The translations under genes were made by a program, and so were the position numbers. The notes below the pieces were generated by a model. It was not told the origin of the DNA, ran no database searches, and saw only the letters and a list, made by a program, of their open reading frames with translations. Of a stretch of DNA of 12,505 nucleotides, positions 5,504 through 12,505 are shown piece after piece. This stretch comes from JAOUEA01 sp041287635 (GTDB taxonomy: Bacteria; Actinomycetota; UBA4738; HRBIN12), in assembly GCA_041287635.1 (NCBI GenBank), contig JBGGNG010000037.1:1-12505 (forward strand), read 5' to 3'. Position 1 is the stretch's first letter. Each line of letters starts with the position of its first letter.

Positions 5504-5965
5504 ATGATGCAGGGAGCAAGGGGGTTCCCGGATTTGAGCGTGACCGATCACGATGCGCCGAGCCCGCACCTGCAGCGCAGGATCCGCGAGGTTCAGGTCT
5601 TCCTCGCCGCGAACCTCGACCGCGACGTGGACCTGCAGGCCATCGCGCACGAAGCGGCCCTGAGTCCCTACTACTTCACGCGGCAGTTCACGGCGTTCGT
5701 GGGGGTGCCTCCGTATCGCTACCTGATCGGGCTCCGAATCGACCGCGCGCAGCACCTGCTGCGCGAGACCGAGCTCACCGTCACGCAGATCTGTCACCGG
5801 GTGGGCTTCAACAGCCTCTCCCACTTCACGACCACCTTCCGTCAGCACACAGGCGTGAGCCCGTCCGCATTCCGACGTCGTCGAGACTGGGAGCAGGACG
5901 TCAACCGCTTCTCCCCGCTCACCCAACCGCTGGTCGAGCAGCCGAACAAGCGCTTCACGGTCTGA
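5504..5965 (+). CDS. AraC-family transcriptional regulator, DNA-binding domain only
   Basis: Up to 153 residues consisting almost entirely of an AraC/XylS DNA-binding domain: first helix-turn-helix about 44-64 (DLQAIAHEAALSPYYFTRQF), linking helix YLIGLRIDRAQHLL (73-86), second helix-turn-helix about 93-115 (VTQICHRVGFNSLSHFTTTF) and the signature end TGVSPSAFRR (116-125). No sensor or ligand domain is present, as in the MarA/SoxS type, so regulation may be through its own level or a partner. The start is uncertain: ATG at 5504 or 5507, TTG at 5534 (preceded by AAGGGGG) or GTG at 5540. A TACCAT at 5500-5505 fits a -10 box, which would favour a downstream start. It ends six bases from the convergent sulfurtransferase. 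Its targets are unknown. Confidence 0.88.
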   Translation: MMQGARGFPDLSVTDHDAPSPHLQRRIREVQVFLAANLDRDVDLQAIAHEAALSPYYFTRQFTAFVGVPPYRYLIGLRIDRAQHLLRETELTVTQICHRVGFNSLSHFTTTFRQHTGVSPSAFRRRRDWEQDVNRFSPLTQPLVEQPNKRFTV

Positions 5966-5971
5966 GCGCCC

Positions 5972-6841
5972 TCAGTGCGGCTCACCGGGTTCCGGTCCGG
6001 TGGCGACGGGTCGCGCCGGGTCCGACACCCAGTCCGACCAGGAGCCCTCGTACAGCCGGCCCAGTCCGAGTCCTGCACGTTCCATCGCGAACAACGCGAA
6101 CGCGGCGGTGACCCCCGAACCGCACGAGGCGATCGCTCGGCCGTCGCCGCGGACCCCGAGCGCTTCGTATCGGTGGCGCAGCGCAAGGGCATCGAGGAAA
6201 CGCCCGTCACCGTGGCGGTTGCCCGCCCACTCGGCGCTCACCGCCCCAGGGATGTGTCCGGGCACCGGGTCGATGGGCTCCGACTCACCGCGGTAGCGTT
6301 CCCCCGCTCGCACGTCGAGAACGACGGCGGAGCCCTCCCTCAAGGTCTGACGGACCGCGTCGGCGTCGACCACGCGATCCGCGGGCCACGGCGCCGGGGT
6401 GAACGACGCGGCTGCCACGACGTCGCCGGTCTCGAGCGACCCACCCGCGTCGGTCCAGGCATCGAGCGATGGGAGGTCGAGCAGCGCCGTCGGCCGGCCG
6501 AGCACGCGGAGCATCCACCACAGCCTCGCCGCGACCCCTCCTCCAGCGTCGTCGTAGGCGATCACGGCGTCGCCGTCACCGATCCCGAGATGCGACATCG
6601 ACGACGCGAACGTGTCGGGCGACGGCAACGGGTGCCGGCCGGGCCCGTCGAACGGAGGGGCTGCGAGATCTTCGTCGACGTCCACGCAGATCGCGCCCGG
6701 GAGATGTCCGAGCGCGAACCGCTCGCTCGCGTGGCCACCGGGAACCCAGCGCACGTCCGCGACCACCATGCCGTCGGGCCTCCCGGCAGATAGTTGCGCG
6801 CGCAACCATCTCGGCTCGATGAGCGTCCCCGGCAGATCCAC
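5972..6841 (-). CDS. sseA: Sulfurtransferase, 3-mercaptopyruvate type (two rhodanese domains)
   Basis: A 289-residue tandem-rhodanese enzyme that moves sulfur from 3-mercaptopyruvate (or thiosulfate) to an acceptor via a cysteine persulfide. The inactive N-terminal domain (about 6-135) has DVRW (29-32), GHLPGAICVDVDEDLA and the inter-domain AARLWWMLRVLG. The catalytic C-terminal domain (about 157-275) has LDVRAGERYRGE (175-186), GHIPGA (195-200) and the active loop CGSGVTA with Cys240; CGSGVT is typical of mercaptopyruvate rather than thiosulfate enzymes. The first domain shows LDLPSLDAW where LDGG.xAW is usual. The GTG start at 6841 lacks a ribosome site but sits six bases after a TATCCT -10 box, fitting leaderless expression. 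It lies 41 bases downstream of xthA on the same strand. The biological donor and acceptor cannot be told from sequence. Confidence 0.93.
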   Translation of the reverse strand: MDLPGTLIEPRWLRAQLSAGRPDGMVVADVRWVPGGHASERFALGHLPGAICVDVDEDLAAPPFDGPGRHPLPSPDTFASSMSHLGIGDGDAVIAYDDAGGGVAARLWWMLRVLGRPTALLDLPSLDAWTDAGGSLETGDVVAAASFTPAPWPADRVVDADAVRQTLREGSAVVLDVRAGERYRGESEPIDPVPGHIPGAVSAEWAGNRHGDGRFLDALALRHRYEALGVRGDGRAIASCGSGVTAAFALFAMERAGLGLGRLYEGSWSDWVSDPARPVATGPEPGEPH

Positions 6842-6853
6842 ATGAGGAGGATA
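6839..6853 (-). promoter_or_regulatory. Predicted leaderless promoter of the sulfurtransferase gene
   Basis: On the minus strand TATCCT (6853-6848) is followed by six bases (CCTCAT) and the GTG start (6841-6839). There is no Shine-Dalgarno sequence. The box lies in the short gap after xthA, so the gene may have its own promoter as well as read-through. Confidence 0.5.
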
Positions 6854-6882
6854 CCGAGGCTCACGTTGAGCGGTCGACGCAG

Positions 6883-7668
6883 TCAGTCGCGCAACGTGAC
6901 GATCACGGGCGCGTGGTCGCTCGGCTTGCCCTCGCCCGCCGTGGGCTTGCGCTCCTCGCGATCGACCTCGACCGAGACCAGCCGGTCAACCACGGGTGCG
7001 GTGCCGAGGGCGAGGTCGATGCGCAGACCCCACCCGCGGTGGAACGCGCCCATCCGGTAGTCCCAGAACGTGAACGGGCCGCTGACGTCGCCGGCGGCGC
7101 GGCGGCCGAGGTCGACGTGGCCCGCGCTCATCAGGGCTCGCAGCCGCTCACGCTCCGGCTCACTCGCGAGGTTCCGTCCGCGCCAAAGCTCGGGGTCGTG
7201 GACGTCACGATCGTCGGGGGTCACGTTGAAGTCGCCGGCCCACAGGGTCGAGGCGACGGGATCGATCGTCGCCTGAGCCCACGCACCCAGCGCCTCGTAC
7301 CAGTCGAGTTTCACGTCGTAGGCGGGGTCGCCGACCTCCTTGCCGTTCACGGCGTAGATACTCGCGACCGTCACGTCACCCACCCTCGCCGCCAGGACGC
7401 GAGCCTCGTCGGGCACGGGCGAGTCGGGCACTCCCCTGGCGACCTCGTCCATCGGAAGGCGGGAGACGATCGCGACCCCGTTGCGCCCTCCCTGCCCGTG
7501 GCTGAGGGCGCCGTACCCCTGCTCGAGCAGGGGCTCGATCGGGAAGTCCTGGTCGGTCACCTTCGTTTCCTGCAAGCACACCACGTCGGGTTCGTGTCGG
7601 GACAACAGCGCAAGCAGCCGAGGCAGGCGCTGCCGGATCGAGTTCACGTTCCAGGTGATGACACGCAC
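6883..7668 (-). CDS. xthA: Exonuclease III (AP endonuclease family)
   Basis: A 261-residue enzyme of base-excision repair that cuts at abasic sites and trims DNA 3' ends, Mg-dependent. The endonuclease/exonuclease/phosphatase fold motifs are complete: TWNVNSIR (5-12, Asn7), LQETK (32-36, metal-binding Glu34), SIYAVNG (103-109, Tyr105), GDFNVTP (145-151, Asp146 and Asn148), FTFWDYR (199-205), GLRIDLAL (214-221) and KPSDHAPV (248-255, with the Asp251-His252 pair). Length is normal for the family. The GTG start at 7668 has no ribosome site but lies six bases after TATGCT, a leaderless arrangement. It is divergent from the secreted protein gene at 7784 and is followed by the sulfurtransferase gene 41 bases on. 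No truncation or missing catalytic residue is seen. Confidence 0.96.
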   Translation of the reverse strand: MRVITWNVNSIRQRLPRLLALLSRHEPDVVCLQETKVTDQDFPIEPLLEQGYGALSHGQGGRNGVAIVSRLPMDEVARGVPDSPVPDEARVLAARVGDVTVASIYAVNGKEVGDPAYDVKLDWYEALGAWAQATIDPVASTLWAGDFNVTPDDRDVHDPELWRGRNLASEPERERLRALMSAGHVDLGRRAAGDVSGPFTFWDYRMGAFHRGWGLRIDLALGTAPVVDRLVSVEVDREERKPTAGEGKPSDHAPVIVTLRD

Positions 7669-7680
7669 GGACGGAGCATA
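7666..7680 (-). promoter_or_regulatory. Predicted leaderless promoter of xthA
   Basis: TATGCT on the minus strand (7680-7675), six bases, then the GTG start at 7668-7666. It is the third gene in the window with this exact spacing. The box overlaps the left arm of the inverted repeat at 7679-7694. Confidence 0.5.
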
Positions 7681-7694
7681 GGGCTTCCGCCCTA
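7679..7694. promoter_or_regulatory. Inverted repeat overlapping the xthA -10 box
   Basis: TAGGGC-TTCC-GCCCTA is a perfect 6-bp inverted repeat with a 4-base centre, followed by a second palindrome CCTTC-C-GAAGG (7698-7708). Both lie between divergent genes. The first touches the xthA -10 box, a position suited to a repressor. No regulator is identified. Confidence 0.35.
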
Positions 7695-7719
7695 GGTCCT
7701 TCCGAAGGGCCGACCGAGG

Positions 7720-7749
7720 TTGACTGACTGGTGAAGTAGGCCGTACGGT
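7720..7749 (+). promoter_or_regulatory. Promoter of the secreted protein gene
   Basis: TTGACT (7720-7725), 18 bases, then TACGGT (7744-7749) form a good housekeeping sigma -35/-10 pair. A start near 7756 would leave a leader of about 28 bases that includes GGAGG (7771-7775) eight bases before the ATG. Confidence 0.6.
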
Positions 7750-7783
7750 GGTCGTCTATACCCCCCAGACGGAGGACGTGCAC

Positions 7784-9031
7784 ATGACCCAGCGTTTGCG
7801 ATCGATGTCTCGGAAGTGGAAGGCGCTGAGTGCGGTCGCTGCGGTCGCGGTCCTTTCGGTCGTGCCGATCCAGATGGCCGCCGTTCAGGCCGCGGATCCG
7901 CCGCCGCCCGTTCCATTCGAAGCCGGCAATCTGAAGCTAAGCATGAAGGCGGGGGCGGGTAACAGCCACTTCCAGTTCATCGACAACACCGGGGTCGTCG
8001 AGACCGACACATTCTCGGCGAGTGCCAAGTGTGGATACGTCAATACCGTCAGCTCGCTGATGCTCCCTTCGGCTTCGATCGTCCCTACGAACGTGAACGG
8101 AACGGTGGTCGGCTTCCAGCAGAAGGACAATGGGTACGGCCTGGGGGTGAACCGGGCCGGCAAGGAGGGTTCCGGCAGCTGTAGCCAGACGAACGCCAGC
8201 GAGCGGCTCGTCCTCGAGCTCAAGAACGACGTGCAAGGCAGCAACGTCGAGGACATGTTCATCGACAAGGCCGAGCTCGACGTCGAGTACAAGTACAACT
8301 CCGTTCTCGAAGTTGAGTTCTTCCTGGGAACCGATTCCCTGGGATCCGAGTCCTACCCTTGTGACCAGGTTTCGGACTGCGGTCCGGACTCGGCCGACGG
8401 TGACAACAAGAGGGTGGAACTGACTGCCCCCACGTCGACGACCAACCCCTACGGCCTCTTCGACAAGATGGCTTTCACCGTGACCTCGTCAGGGACACAG
8501 GCCGCGGCGACGATCGAAGGCGGCAGCGATGCCAACACGTCCGCGTCGAACTTCCACCTGGTCTCGCTCCTCGACCCGGCCCTCTGCGGCGAGCCGATCT
8601 TCGGGACATCAGACGCCTTCAACATCGACGATACCAACGTCGAGATCACGCTCGTTGACACAACCGGCTGTTCGACCAAGGGTTATGCCCTGGACGTCAC
8701 CGAGCGTGAGATCGAGTTCATTACCGCCGGAGGTACGACCGACCAATGGGTCGTCGAAGTGAACGACTGGGCCCCCGAGCCGGCAGTGAACCCGATCCCC
8801 GCCTCGGTCGTCTATCCACCCGAGGGTGGCGAGGACGTCGCCTGGTGCGACGGGATGTTCGACCCTGACGACACGCCATCCACCGGCGGCACCTACGGCG
8901 GATCGATGCCGACGAGTGGAGATCACTCCTGGTGCCTGATCAGGCAGGACGCCGAGATCGCCGGTGCGGGATTCATCCAGGTGAACGAGTTGCTCCTGCT
9001 GGAGGCTGACGCTCGGATCACGCGCGGCTGA
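7784..9031 (+). CDS. Secreted protein of unknown family
   Basis: A 415-residue exported protein I do not recognise. The signal peptide has a long basic start (MTQRLRSMSRKWK), a hydrophobic core about 14-30 and a likely cleavage after VQA at residue 36. The mature part is acidic, rich in Thr, Ser, Gly and Asp, with alternating patterns suggesting mostly beta structure. It has eight cysteines (83, 133, 193, 199, 268, 296, 355, 384), an even number compatible with disulfides outside the cell; 193 and 199 form a close pair. Repeated acidic/Asp-Gly stretches (DSADGDN, FDPDDTPSTGG) could bind calcium. There is no C-terminal anchor, so it is probably released or loosely wall-bound. The ATG is chosen for its ribosome site GGAGG (7771-7775). 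It has its own promoter and ends at a shared terminator; no operon partner. Confidence 0.85.
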   Translation: MTQRLRSMSRKWKALSAVAAVAVLSVVPIQMAAVQAADPPPPVPFEAGNLKLSMKAGAGNSHFQFIDNTGVVETDTFSASAKCGYVNTVSSLMLPSASIVPTNVNGTVVGFQQKDNGYGLGVNRAGKEGSGSCSQTNASERLVLELKNDVQGSNVEDMFIDKAELDVEYKYNSVLEVEFFLGTDSLGSESYPCDQVSDCGPDSADGDNKRVELTAPTSTTNPYGLFDKMAFTVTSSGTQAAATIEGGSDANTSASNFHLVSLLDPALCGEPIFGTSDAFNIDDTNVEITLVDTTGCSTKGYALDVTEREIEFITAGGTTDQWVVEVNDWAPEPAVNPIPASVVYPPEGGEDVAWCDGMFDPDDTPSTGGTYGGSMPTSGDHSWCLIRQDAEIAGAGFIQVNELLLLEADARITRG

Positions 9032-9051
9032 TCACAGGTTCCACGCACGTT

Positions 9052-9081
9052 CGAAGGGGCGGCCTGCGGGCCGCCCCTTCG
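9052..9081. terminator. Strong hairpin between convergent genes
   Basis: A perfect 13-bp stem (9052-9064 pairing with 9069-9081) closes a TGCG loop. It starts 21 bases after the secreted-protein stop and ends three bases before the stop codon of the convergent cyclase-like gene. Being symmetrical, it can stop transcription from both sides. No clear T tract follows on either strand, as is common for hairpins in GC-rich actinobacteria. Confidence 0.75.
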
Positions 9082-9084
9082 CTG

Positions 9085-12000
9085 TCAGCCCTCGGCCGCC
9101 TCGATCGGTATTTTCACGACCAGAGGGATACCGAGTTTGCTGAGGATCGCGTCACGTTCCTCCGTCGCGCCTTCCGGAGGAGGGGCCCTCTCTACGTCCG
9201 ATAGGCGGATCAACGCGTCGAGGGCGTAGGCCACCTCGTGATCCAGGCCCTGCGCTCGAGCTTCCGCGAGGCTTCGGTCGATGGCCAGCCGTGCCTCGCC
9301 AGCATCGCCCAATTGCAGGAGCGCGTAGCCACGGATGCGATCGAGAAGGGCGCCCGCCAATGCTGCCGCCTCGGTTCCCTGCATCCTCGTGTGGGCTTCG
9401 TCCGCCAACGCGAGCGCTGTGCTGCTGTCACCCATCAGGACTCGACACTCGGCAGTTCGTGCGACGACGTCGACGACCTCCTCCTCCGCCCCGACATCCC
9501 TGAACATCGCCAGCGCCTCGTCGAGCATCTCCAGCGCCTCGTCGAACCGACGGGTCCGAGCGGCGATGCGGCCGAGGTCGCTGAGGCACGCCGCCAGGAA
9601 ATACCGATACTCCGAGGCTCGCCACACCCGTAGAGAGTCACGCAGGATAGCCTCCGCCTCCTCGAAGCGACCGCGTTCGGCCAGGATCTCGGCCACGTTG
9701 CCGGCGACCGCCTCGGAAGTGACGAGGTCGCCGATCGTGTCGAAGAGCACTCTGGCTCGTTCGTAGAAGTCCATCGCCTCGTCCCACTGGCCGTCGTAGA
9801 ACGCGGAGTAGCCCAGGCTGTTGAGCACGTGCGCCTGACGTTCGAGATCGCCGGTCTCCTCGGCGATCTCGAGGGCCAGCCGCCAGTATCGGCCTCCGGT
9901 CGACTCTCCGAGAGTGGACTTGGCCCAGTCGAGCACGCTGTAGGCGAGCCCCAGCGCCTTGCGATCGTCGATCGCCTGGGCGTGCGCGATCGCCCGCTCG
10001 GACCACTCGATCGCCGCCCGTGATCGACCCTCGGCCTGGAGCACCATCGCGTACCAGGTCGTGAGCTGGGCCATCTCCGTCGCCGCCTCAGGGCCATCGA
10101 GACTCTCCAGGAGGCGACGAGCCTTCGTGGCCCACCCCAGGGATTGGGAGTATCGACCCAGCCGCTCCTCGATCCGGGAGCGTTCGAACAGCAGGTGCGC
10201 CTGCATCAGCTGATCGTCCTTGCTCAACCGTCGAGCTGCTCTGTTCGCAGCGGCAGCCTTTCGGATCTGACCGGCTCGAAGCAACGCTTCGCTCATCGAG
10301 GCCTGGACGCGAGCGAGCTCGATCGGCGAGACGTCGGGCAAGCGCCGGCCCGCGTCGATCGCCCGTTGATAGAGTTGAGCTGCCTCCTCGTTGGCGAACC
10401 GCTCCTGCGACTTCTTCGCCGCGGCCCGCGCGTACGGCCACGCTTTCTCGAACCTGCCGGCGCGCGTGAAATGCAGCGAGAGGAGACCAGCAGCCTCGTC
10501 GGTGTCCTCGACCTCGCGCTCGAGCCGCTCCCCCACCACCTCGTGCAACGCCCTCCGGGTCCGGAACGGCAGGCCGTCGTAGGCGGCCTCGCGCACCACT
10601 GCCCGCCGGAAGCGGCGGTAGCCGTCACCGTCGTCCTCGAAGAACTCGCTCAGGCGGGCCCAGGTTCGCTCATCGGGCCTCGGAGCGTCGGGGTCCAGCA
10701 CGTCGTCCAGGAAGCGAGGGTGAAAGCTCAGCCCGAGGATCGAGGCCCGTCTCACGATCGAGCGGTCGGGGATCGAGAGCTGGTCGATGCGCGCCGTCGC
10801 AGCCGACTCGACAGAATCGGGAAGGGCCTCGCCGGCGGCGACGGCAGCGATCAGGTCGAGGAGGAACTGGGGATTGCCGCCTGAGCGCTCGACCACGACC
10901 TGAAGATCGTGCGGCAGGAGTGGAGCGTCGACCGTCGCGGCTCGCGCGAGAGCGACCGCCGCCGGCTCGCTCAAGGGCTCGATCTTGAGCTCAACGACAT
11001 TCTCGCGTTCCTCAGGCGCCGCGTCGCCGCCGGTCGACGATGCACGACGGGTGACGGCGATGAGCCAGGGTCGATCGTGCACCCGCTCCGCGAGATAGGT
11101 CAGCAGGTCGGCGGATGCCTCGTCCATGTGATGGGCATCCTCGATCTCCAGCAGCGTGTGTGTCGGCAACAGGCGAGGCAGCAGCGACGCCATGACTTCG
11201 TGGAGCTTGGCTCGTCGGTTCGACTCGGCGAGCGCGTCGACCTCGGGAGTGCTCGGCATCGAAGCGTCGAAGACGAGCACGATCAGTGGCAGCCACGGCA
11301 TCAGTTCGGGGGCGTGCTGAGCGACCTCGTACGAGACGTTGTCGATCACCAGATGGTCGGGATCCTCCCAGCCCAACCCGAGCAGCTCGCGGAGGATCTC
11401 GCGCCACACCGCGTACGCGGTCGAGCTCGTGTACGCCTCGCACGTGGCACGCAGGGTCTCGCACCCCCCGGCCTCCTCGGACAACTGGCTCAGCAGACGT
11501 GACTTGCCGATCCCTGGCTCGCCCACGATCTCGACGAGCGTCACGGTGCCTGTCCACGCGTCCCTGACCGCACTGCGGAGCGTCTCGATCTCCTCATCCC
11601 GACCGACCAGTGACAGCGTGACGGCCTGATCGCGTGATCCACCTCGTTTCGGCGCACCGAGCGACCAGGCCTGCACCGGCTTGGCCTTGCCCTTGACCAT
11701 GAAGGGCTCGAGCTCGCTCGTTTCGAAACGGGTCGATGACCGATCCAGCACCGAACCCGACGCGTAGATCTCTCCGCGAGACGCCTTCGCCATCAGCCGG
11801 GCTGCGAGGTTCACCGTGTCACCCATCACGGTGTAGGTGCGTCGGTACGGCGGACCGATGTCACCTGAGAACACACTGCCGCGGTTGACGCCGATGCGCA
11901 CGGGGATCGCCCGTTCGCCCTCGATGATGCGACGGAGCGCCAGCAGCATGCGCTCCTCGTCCTCCCCAGTCGCCCTGGGAACCCCGGCCGTCAGGATCAG

Positions 12001-12505
12001 CTTCCCGCCGTCGGCGTCGACGTCGGATGCGAGGAAGCAGACCCCGAACTCGTCCACCGCCTCCTGCGTGTCGCGTACGAGACGATCCAGCTCGTCGGCG
12101 ACCCACTCCGGCCCCTCGCGCTCGATCGCTTCGTCCGTCCCATCGAAGTGGACGAACGCGACGGAGGCCTGCCTGTGCTCCGGCTCGGCGACGCCGGCGA
12201 GGAGATGCTCGCGGGTTGCGAGGGGCACGCTCTGCCTCAAGAGCTCGTCGTCGACCTCGGGCAACGCCCACACCGCCGATGGCGATTCCCCGCCGGGAGC
12301 GAAGCGAAGGATCTCGCCCGGCCCTTTGGCGTCGCCCAGACAGGTTCGAGGAAGCAGGCTCGCGAGCGCAGGACTCACGACGATCTCGCCGGCGTCGGCC
12401 GTCCCTTCCATCGTCACGACCTGCGTCGCAGCGGGGCCGGTCACGATCAGCTCGCGGTGGGAGCCACCGACCAAGAAGAAGTCGAAGGTGCCGGCATGCA
12501 CACCG
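9085..12505 (-). CDS. Cyclase-like / AAA-STAND ATPase / TPR regulatory protein, N-terminus off window
   Basis: A giant cytosolic signalling-type protein; about 1,139 residues lie here and the reading frame stays open to the right edge. Positions are counted from the GTG at 12501, which is probably internal. Residues 1-80 are the end of a first class III cyclase-like domain (GTFDFFLVGGSHRELIVTGP). A second follows at about 111-283, with VRIGVNRGSVFSGDIG (201-216) and YTVMGDTVNLAARL (223-236). Then a P-loop ATPase: Walker A GEPGIGKS (327-334) and Walker B-like LLEIEDAHHMDEAS (450-463). From about 640 to 1100 the chain is helical TPR-like repeats (for example NSLGYSAFYDGQWDEAMDFYERA). Such proteins are abundant in actinobacteria, and their signals and targets are mostly unknown. 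Both cyclase domains lack key residues, so nucleotide cyclisation is doubtful. The gene ends three bases from a shared terminator. Confidence 0.9.
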   Translation of the reverse strand, partial: GVHAGTFDFFLVGGSHRELIVTGPAATQVVTMEGTADAGEIVVSPALASLLPRTCLGDAKGPGEILRFAPGGESPSAVWALPEVDDELLRQSVPLATREHLLAGVAEPEHRQASVAFVHFDGTDEAIEREGPEWVADELDRLVRDTQEAVDEFGVCFLASDVDADGGKLILTAGVPRATGEDEERMLLALRRIIEGERAIPVRIGVNRGSVFSGDIGPPYRRTYTVMGDTVNLAARLMAKASRGEIYASGSVLDRSSTRFETSELEPFMVKGKAKPVQAWSLGAPKRGGSRDQAVTLSLVGRDEEIETLRSAVRDAWTGTVTLVEIVGEPGIGKSRLLSQLSEEAGGCETLRATCEAYTSSTAYAVWREILRELLGLGWEDPDHLVIDNVSYEVAQHAPELMPWLPLIVLVFDASMPSTPEVDALAESNRRAKLHEVMASLLPRLLPTHTLLEIEDAHHMDEASADLLTYLAERVHDRPWLIAVTRRASSTGGDAAPEERENVVELKIEPLSEPAAVALARAATVDAPLLPHDLQVVVERSGGNPQFLLDLIAAVAAGEALPDSVESAATARIDQLSIPDRSIVRRASILGLSFHPRFLDDVLDPDAPRPDERTWARLSEFFEDDGDGYRRFRRAVVREAAYDGLPFRTRRALHEVVGERLEREVEDTDEAAGLLSLHFTRAGRFEKAWPYARAAAKKSQERFANEEAAQLYQRAIDAGRRLPDVSPIELARVQASMSEALLRAGQIRKAAAANRAARRLSKDDQLMQAHLLFERSRIEERLGRYSQSLGWATKARRLLESLDGPEAATEMAQLTTWYAMVLQAEGRSRAAIEWSERAIAHAQAIDDRKALGLAYSVLDWAKSTLGESTGGRYWRLALEIAEETGDLERQAHVLNSLGYSAFYDGQWDEAMDFYERARVLFDTIGDLVTSEAVAGNVAEILAERGRFEEAEAILRDSLRVWRASEYRYFLAACLSDLGRIAARTRRFDEALEMLDEALAMFRDVGAEEEVVDVVARTAECRVLMGDSSTALALADEAHTRMQGTEAAALAGALLDRIRGYALLQLGDAGEARLAIDRSLAEARAQGLDHEVAYALDALIRLSDVERAPPPEGATEERDAILSKLGIPLVVKIPIEAAEG

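Noticed and set aside
3975..5519. A 514-codon minus-strand open frame antisense to fumC
   Set aside because: Its composition follows from GC-rich third positions of fumC; no motif, no ribosome site, and it crosses the tRNA relic edge.
9085..12501. Taking GTG 12501 as the true start of the cyclase-like gene
   Set aside because: The frame is open to the window edge and begins in the middle of a cyclase-like domain, so the real start is almost certainly outside the window.
1..12505. CRISPR array, rRNA, intact transposon or toxin-antitoxin system
   Set aside because: No regularly spaced repeats, no transposase motifs and no rRNA-like sequence were seen on reading both strands.

Overview
The window is GC-rich chromosomal DNA, probably from a member of the Actinomycetota. 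The evidence is frequent GTG starts, TANNNT -10 boxes set for leaderless transcription, a SnoaL-tailed ECF sigma factor, a secreted DUF1996 protein, and a cyclase-like/AAA/TPR regulator of a kind common in that phylum. A deep-branching lineage is possible, but the sequence alone does not fix the class.

Layout. The left edge (1-1285) holds the start of a DUF899 thioredoxin-like gene on the minus strand, divergent from an ECF sigma factor. From about 1286 to 3970 lies an island unlike its surroundings. Its outer marks are two truncated tRNA 5' halves, CAT anticodon at 1406-1447 and CTT anticodon at 3924-3967, both on the minus strand and both broken just after the anticodon loop. Inside are two decayed tyrosine-recombinase 3' ends (about 1528-1862 and 2957-3045, minus strand), an intact secreted DUF1996 gene (1975-2688) and a small unknown open frame with a hydrophobic C-terminus (3400-3717). 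I read this as the worn remains of one or more tRNA-targeting integrative elements.

From 3976 on, the sequence returns to dense, ordinary genes. They are fumC (class II fumarase), possibly preceded by a short leader ORF whose stop overlaps the fumC start; a stand-alone AraC-type DNA-binding protein; a convergent mercaptopyruvate-type sulfurtransferase; exonuclease III; and, divergent from the last, a secreted cysteine-containing protein of unknown family with a clear promoter. A perfect 13-bp hairpin separates that gene from a very large convergent gene that runs off the right edge. The large gene encodes two degenerate class III cyclase-like domains, an AAA/STAND ATPase module and a TPR-rich tail.

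How the genes relate. There is no single pathway. The housekeeping genes (fumC, sulfurtransferase, xthA) stand beside three regulators (ECF sigma, AraC-type, cyclase-like/AAA/TPR). The points most worth following are the integrase/tRNA graveyard, the possible fumC leader peptide, the repeated TANNNT-N6-GTG leaderless start arrangement, and the degenerate cyclase domains. I found no CRISPR array, intact insertion sequence, rRNA or complete tRNA.
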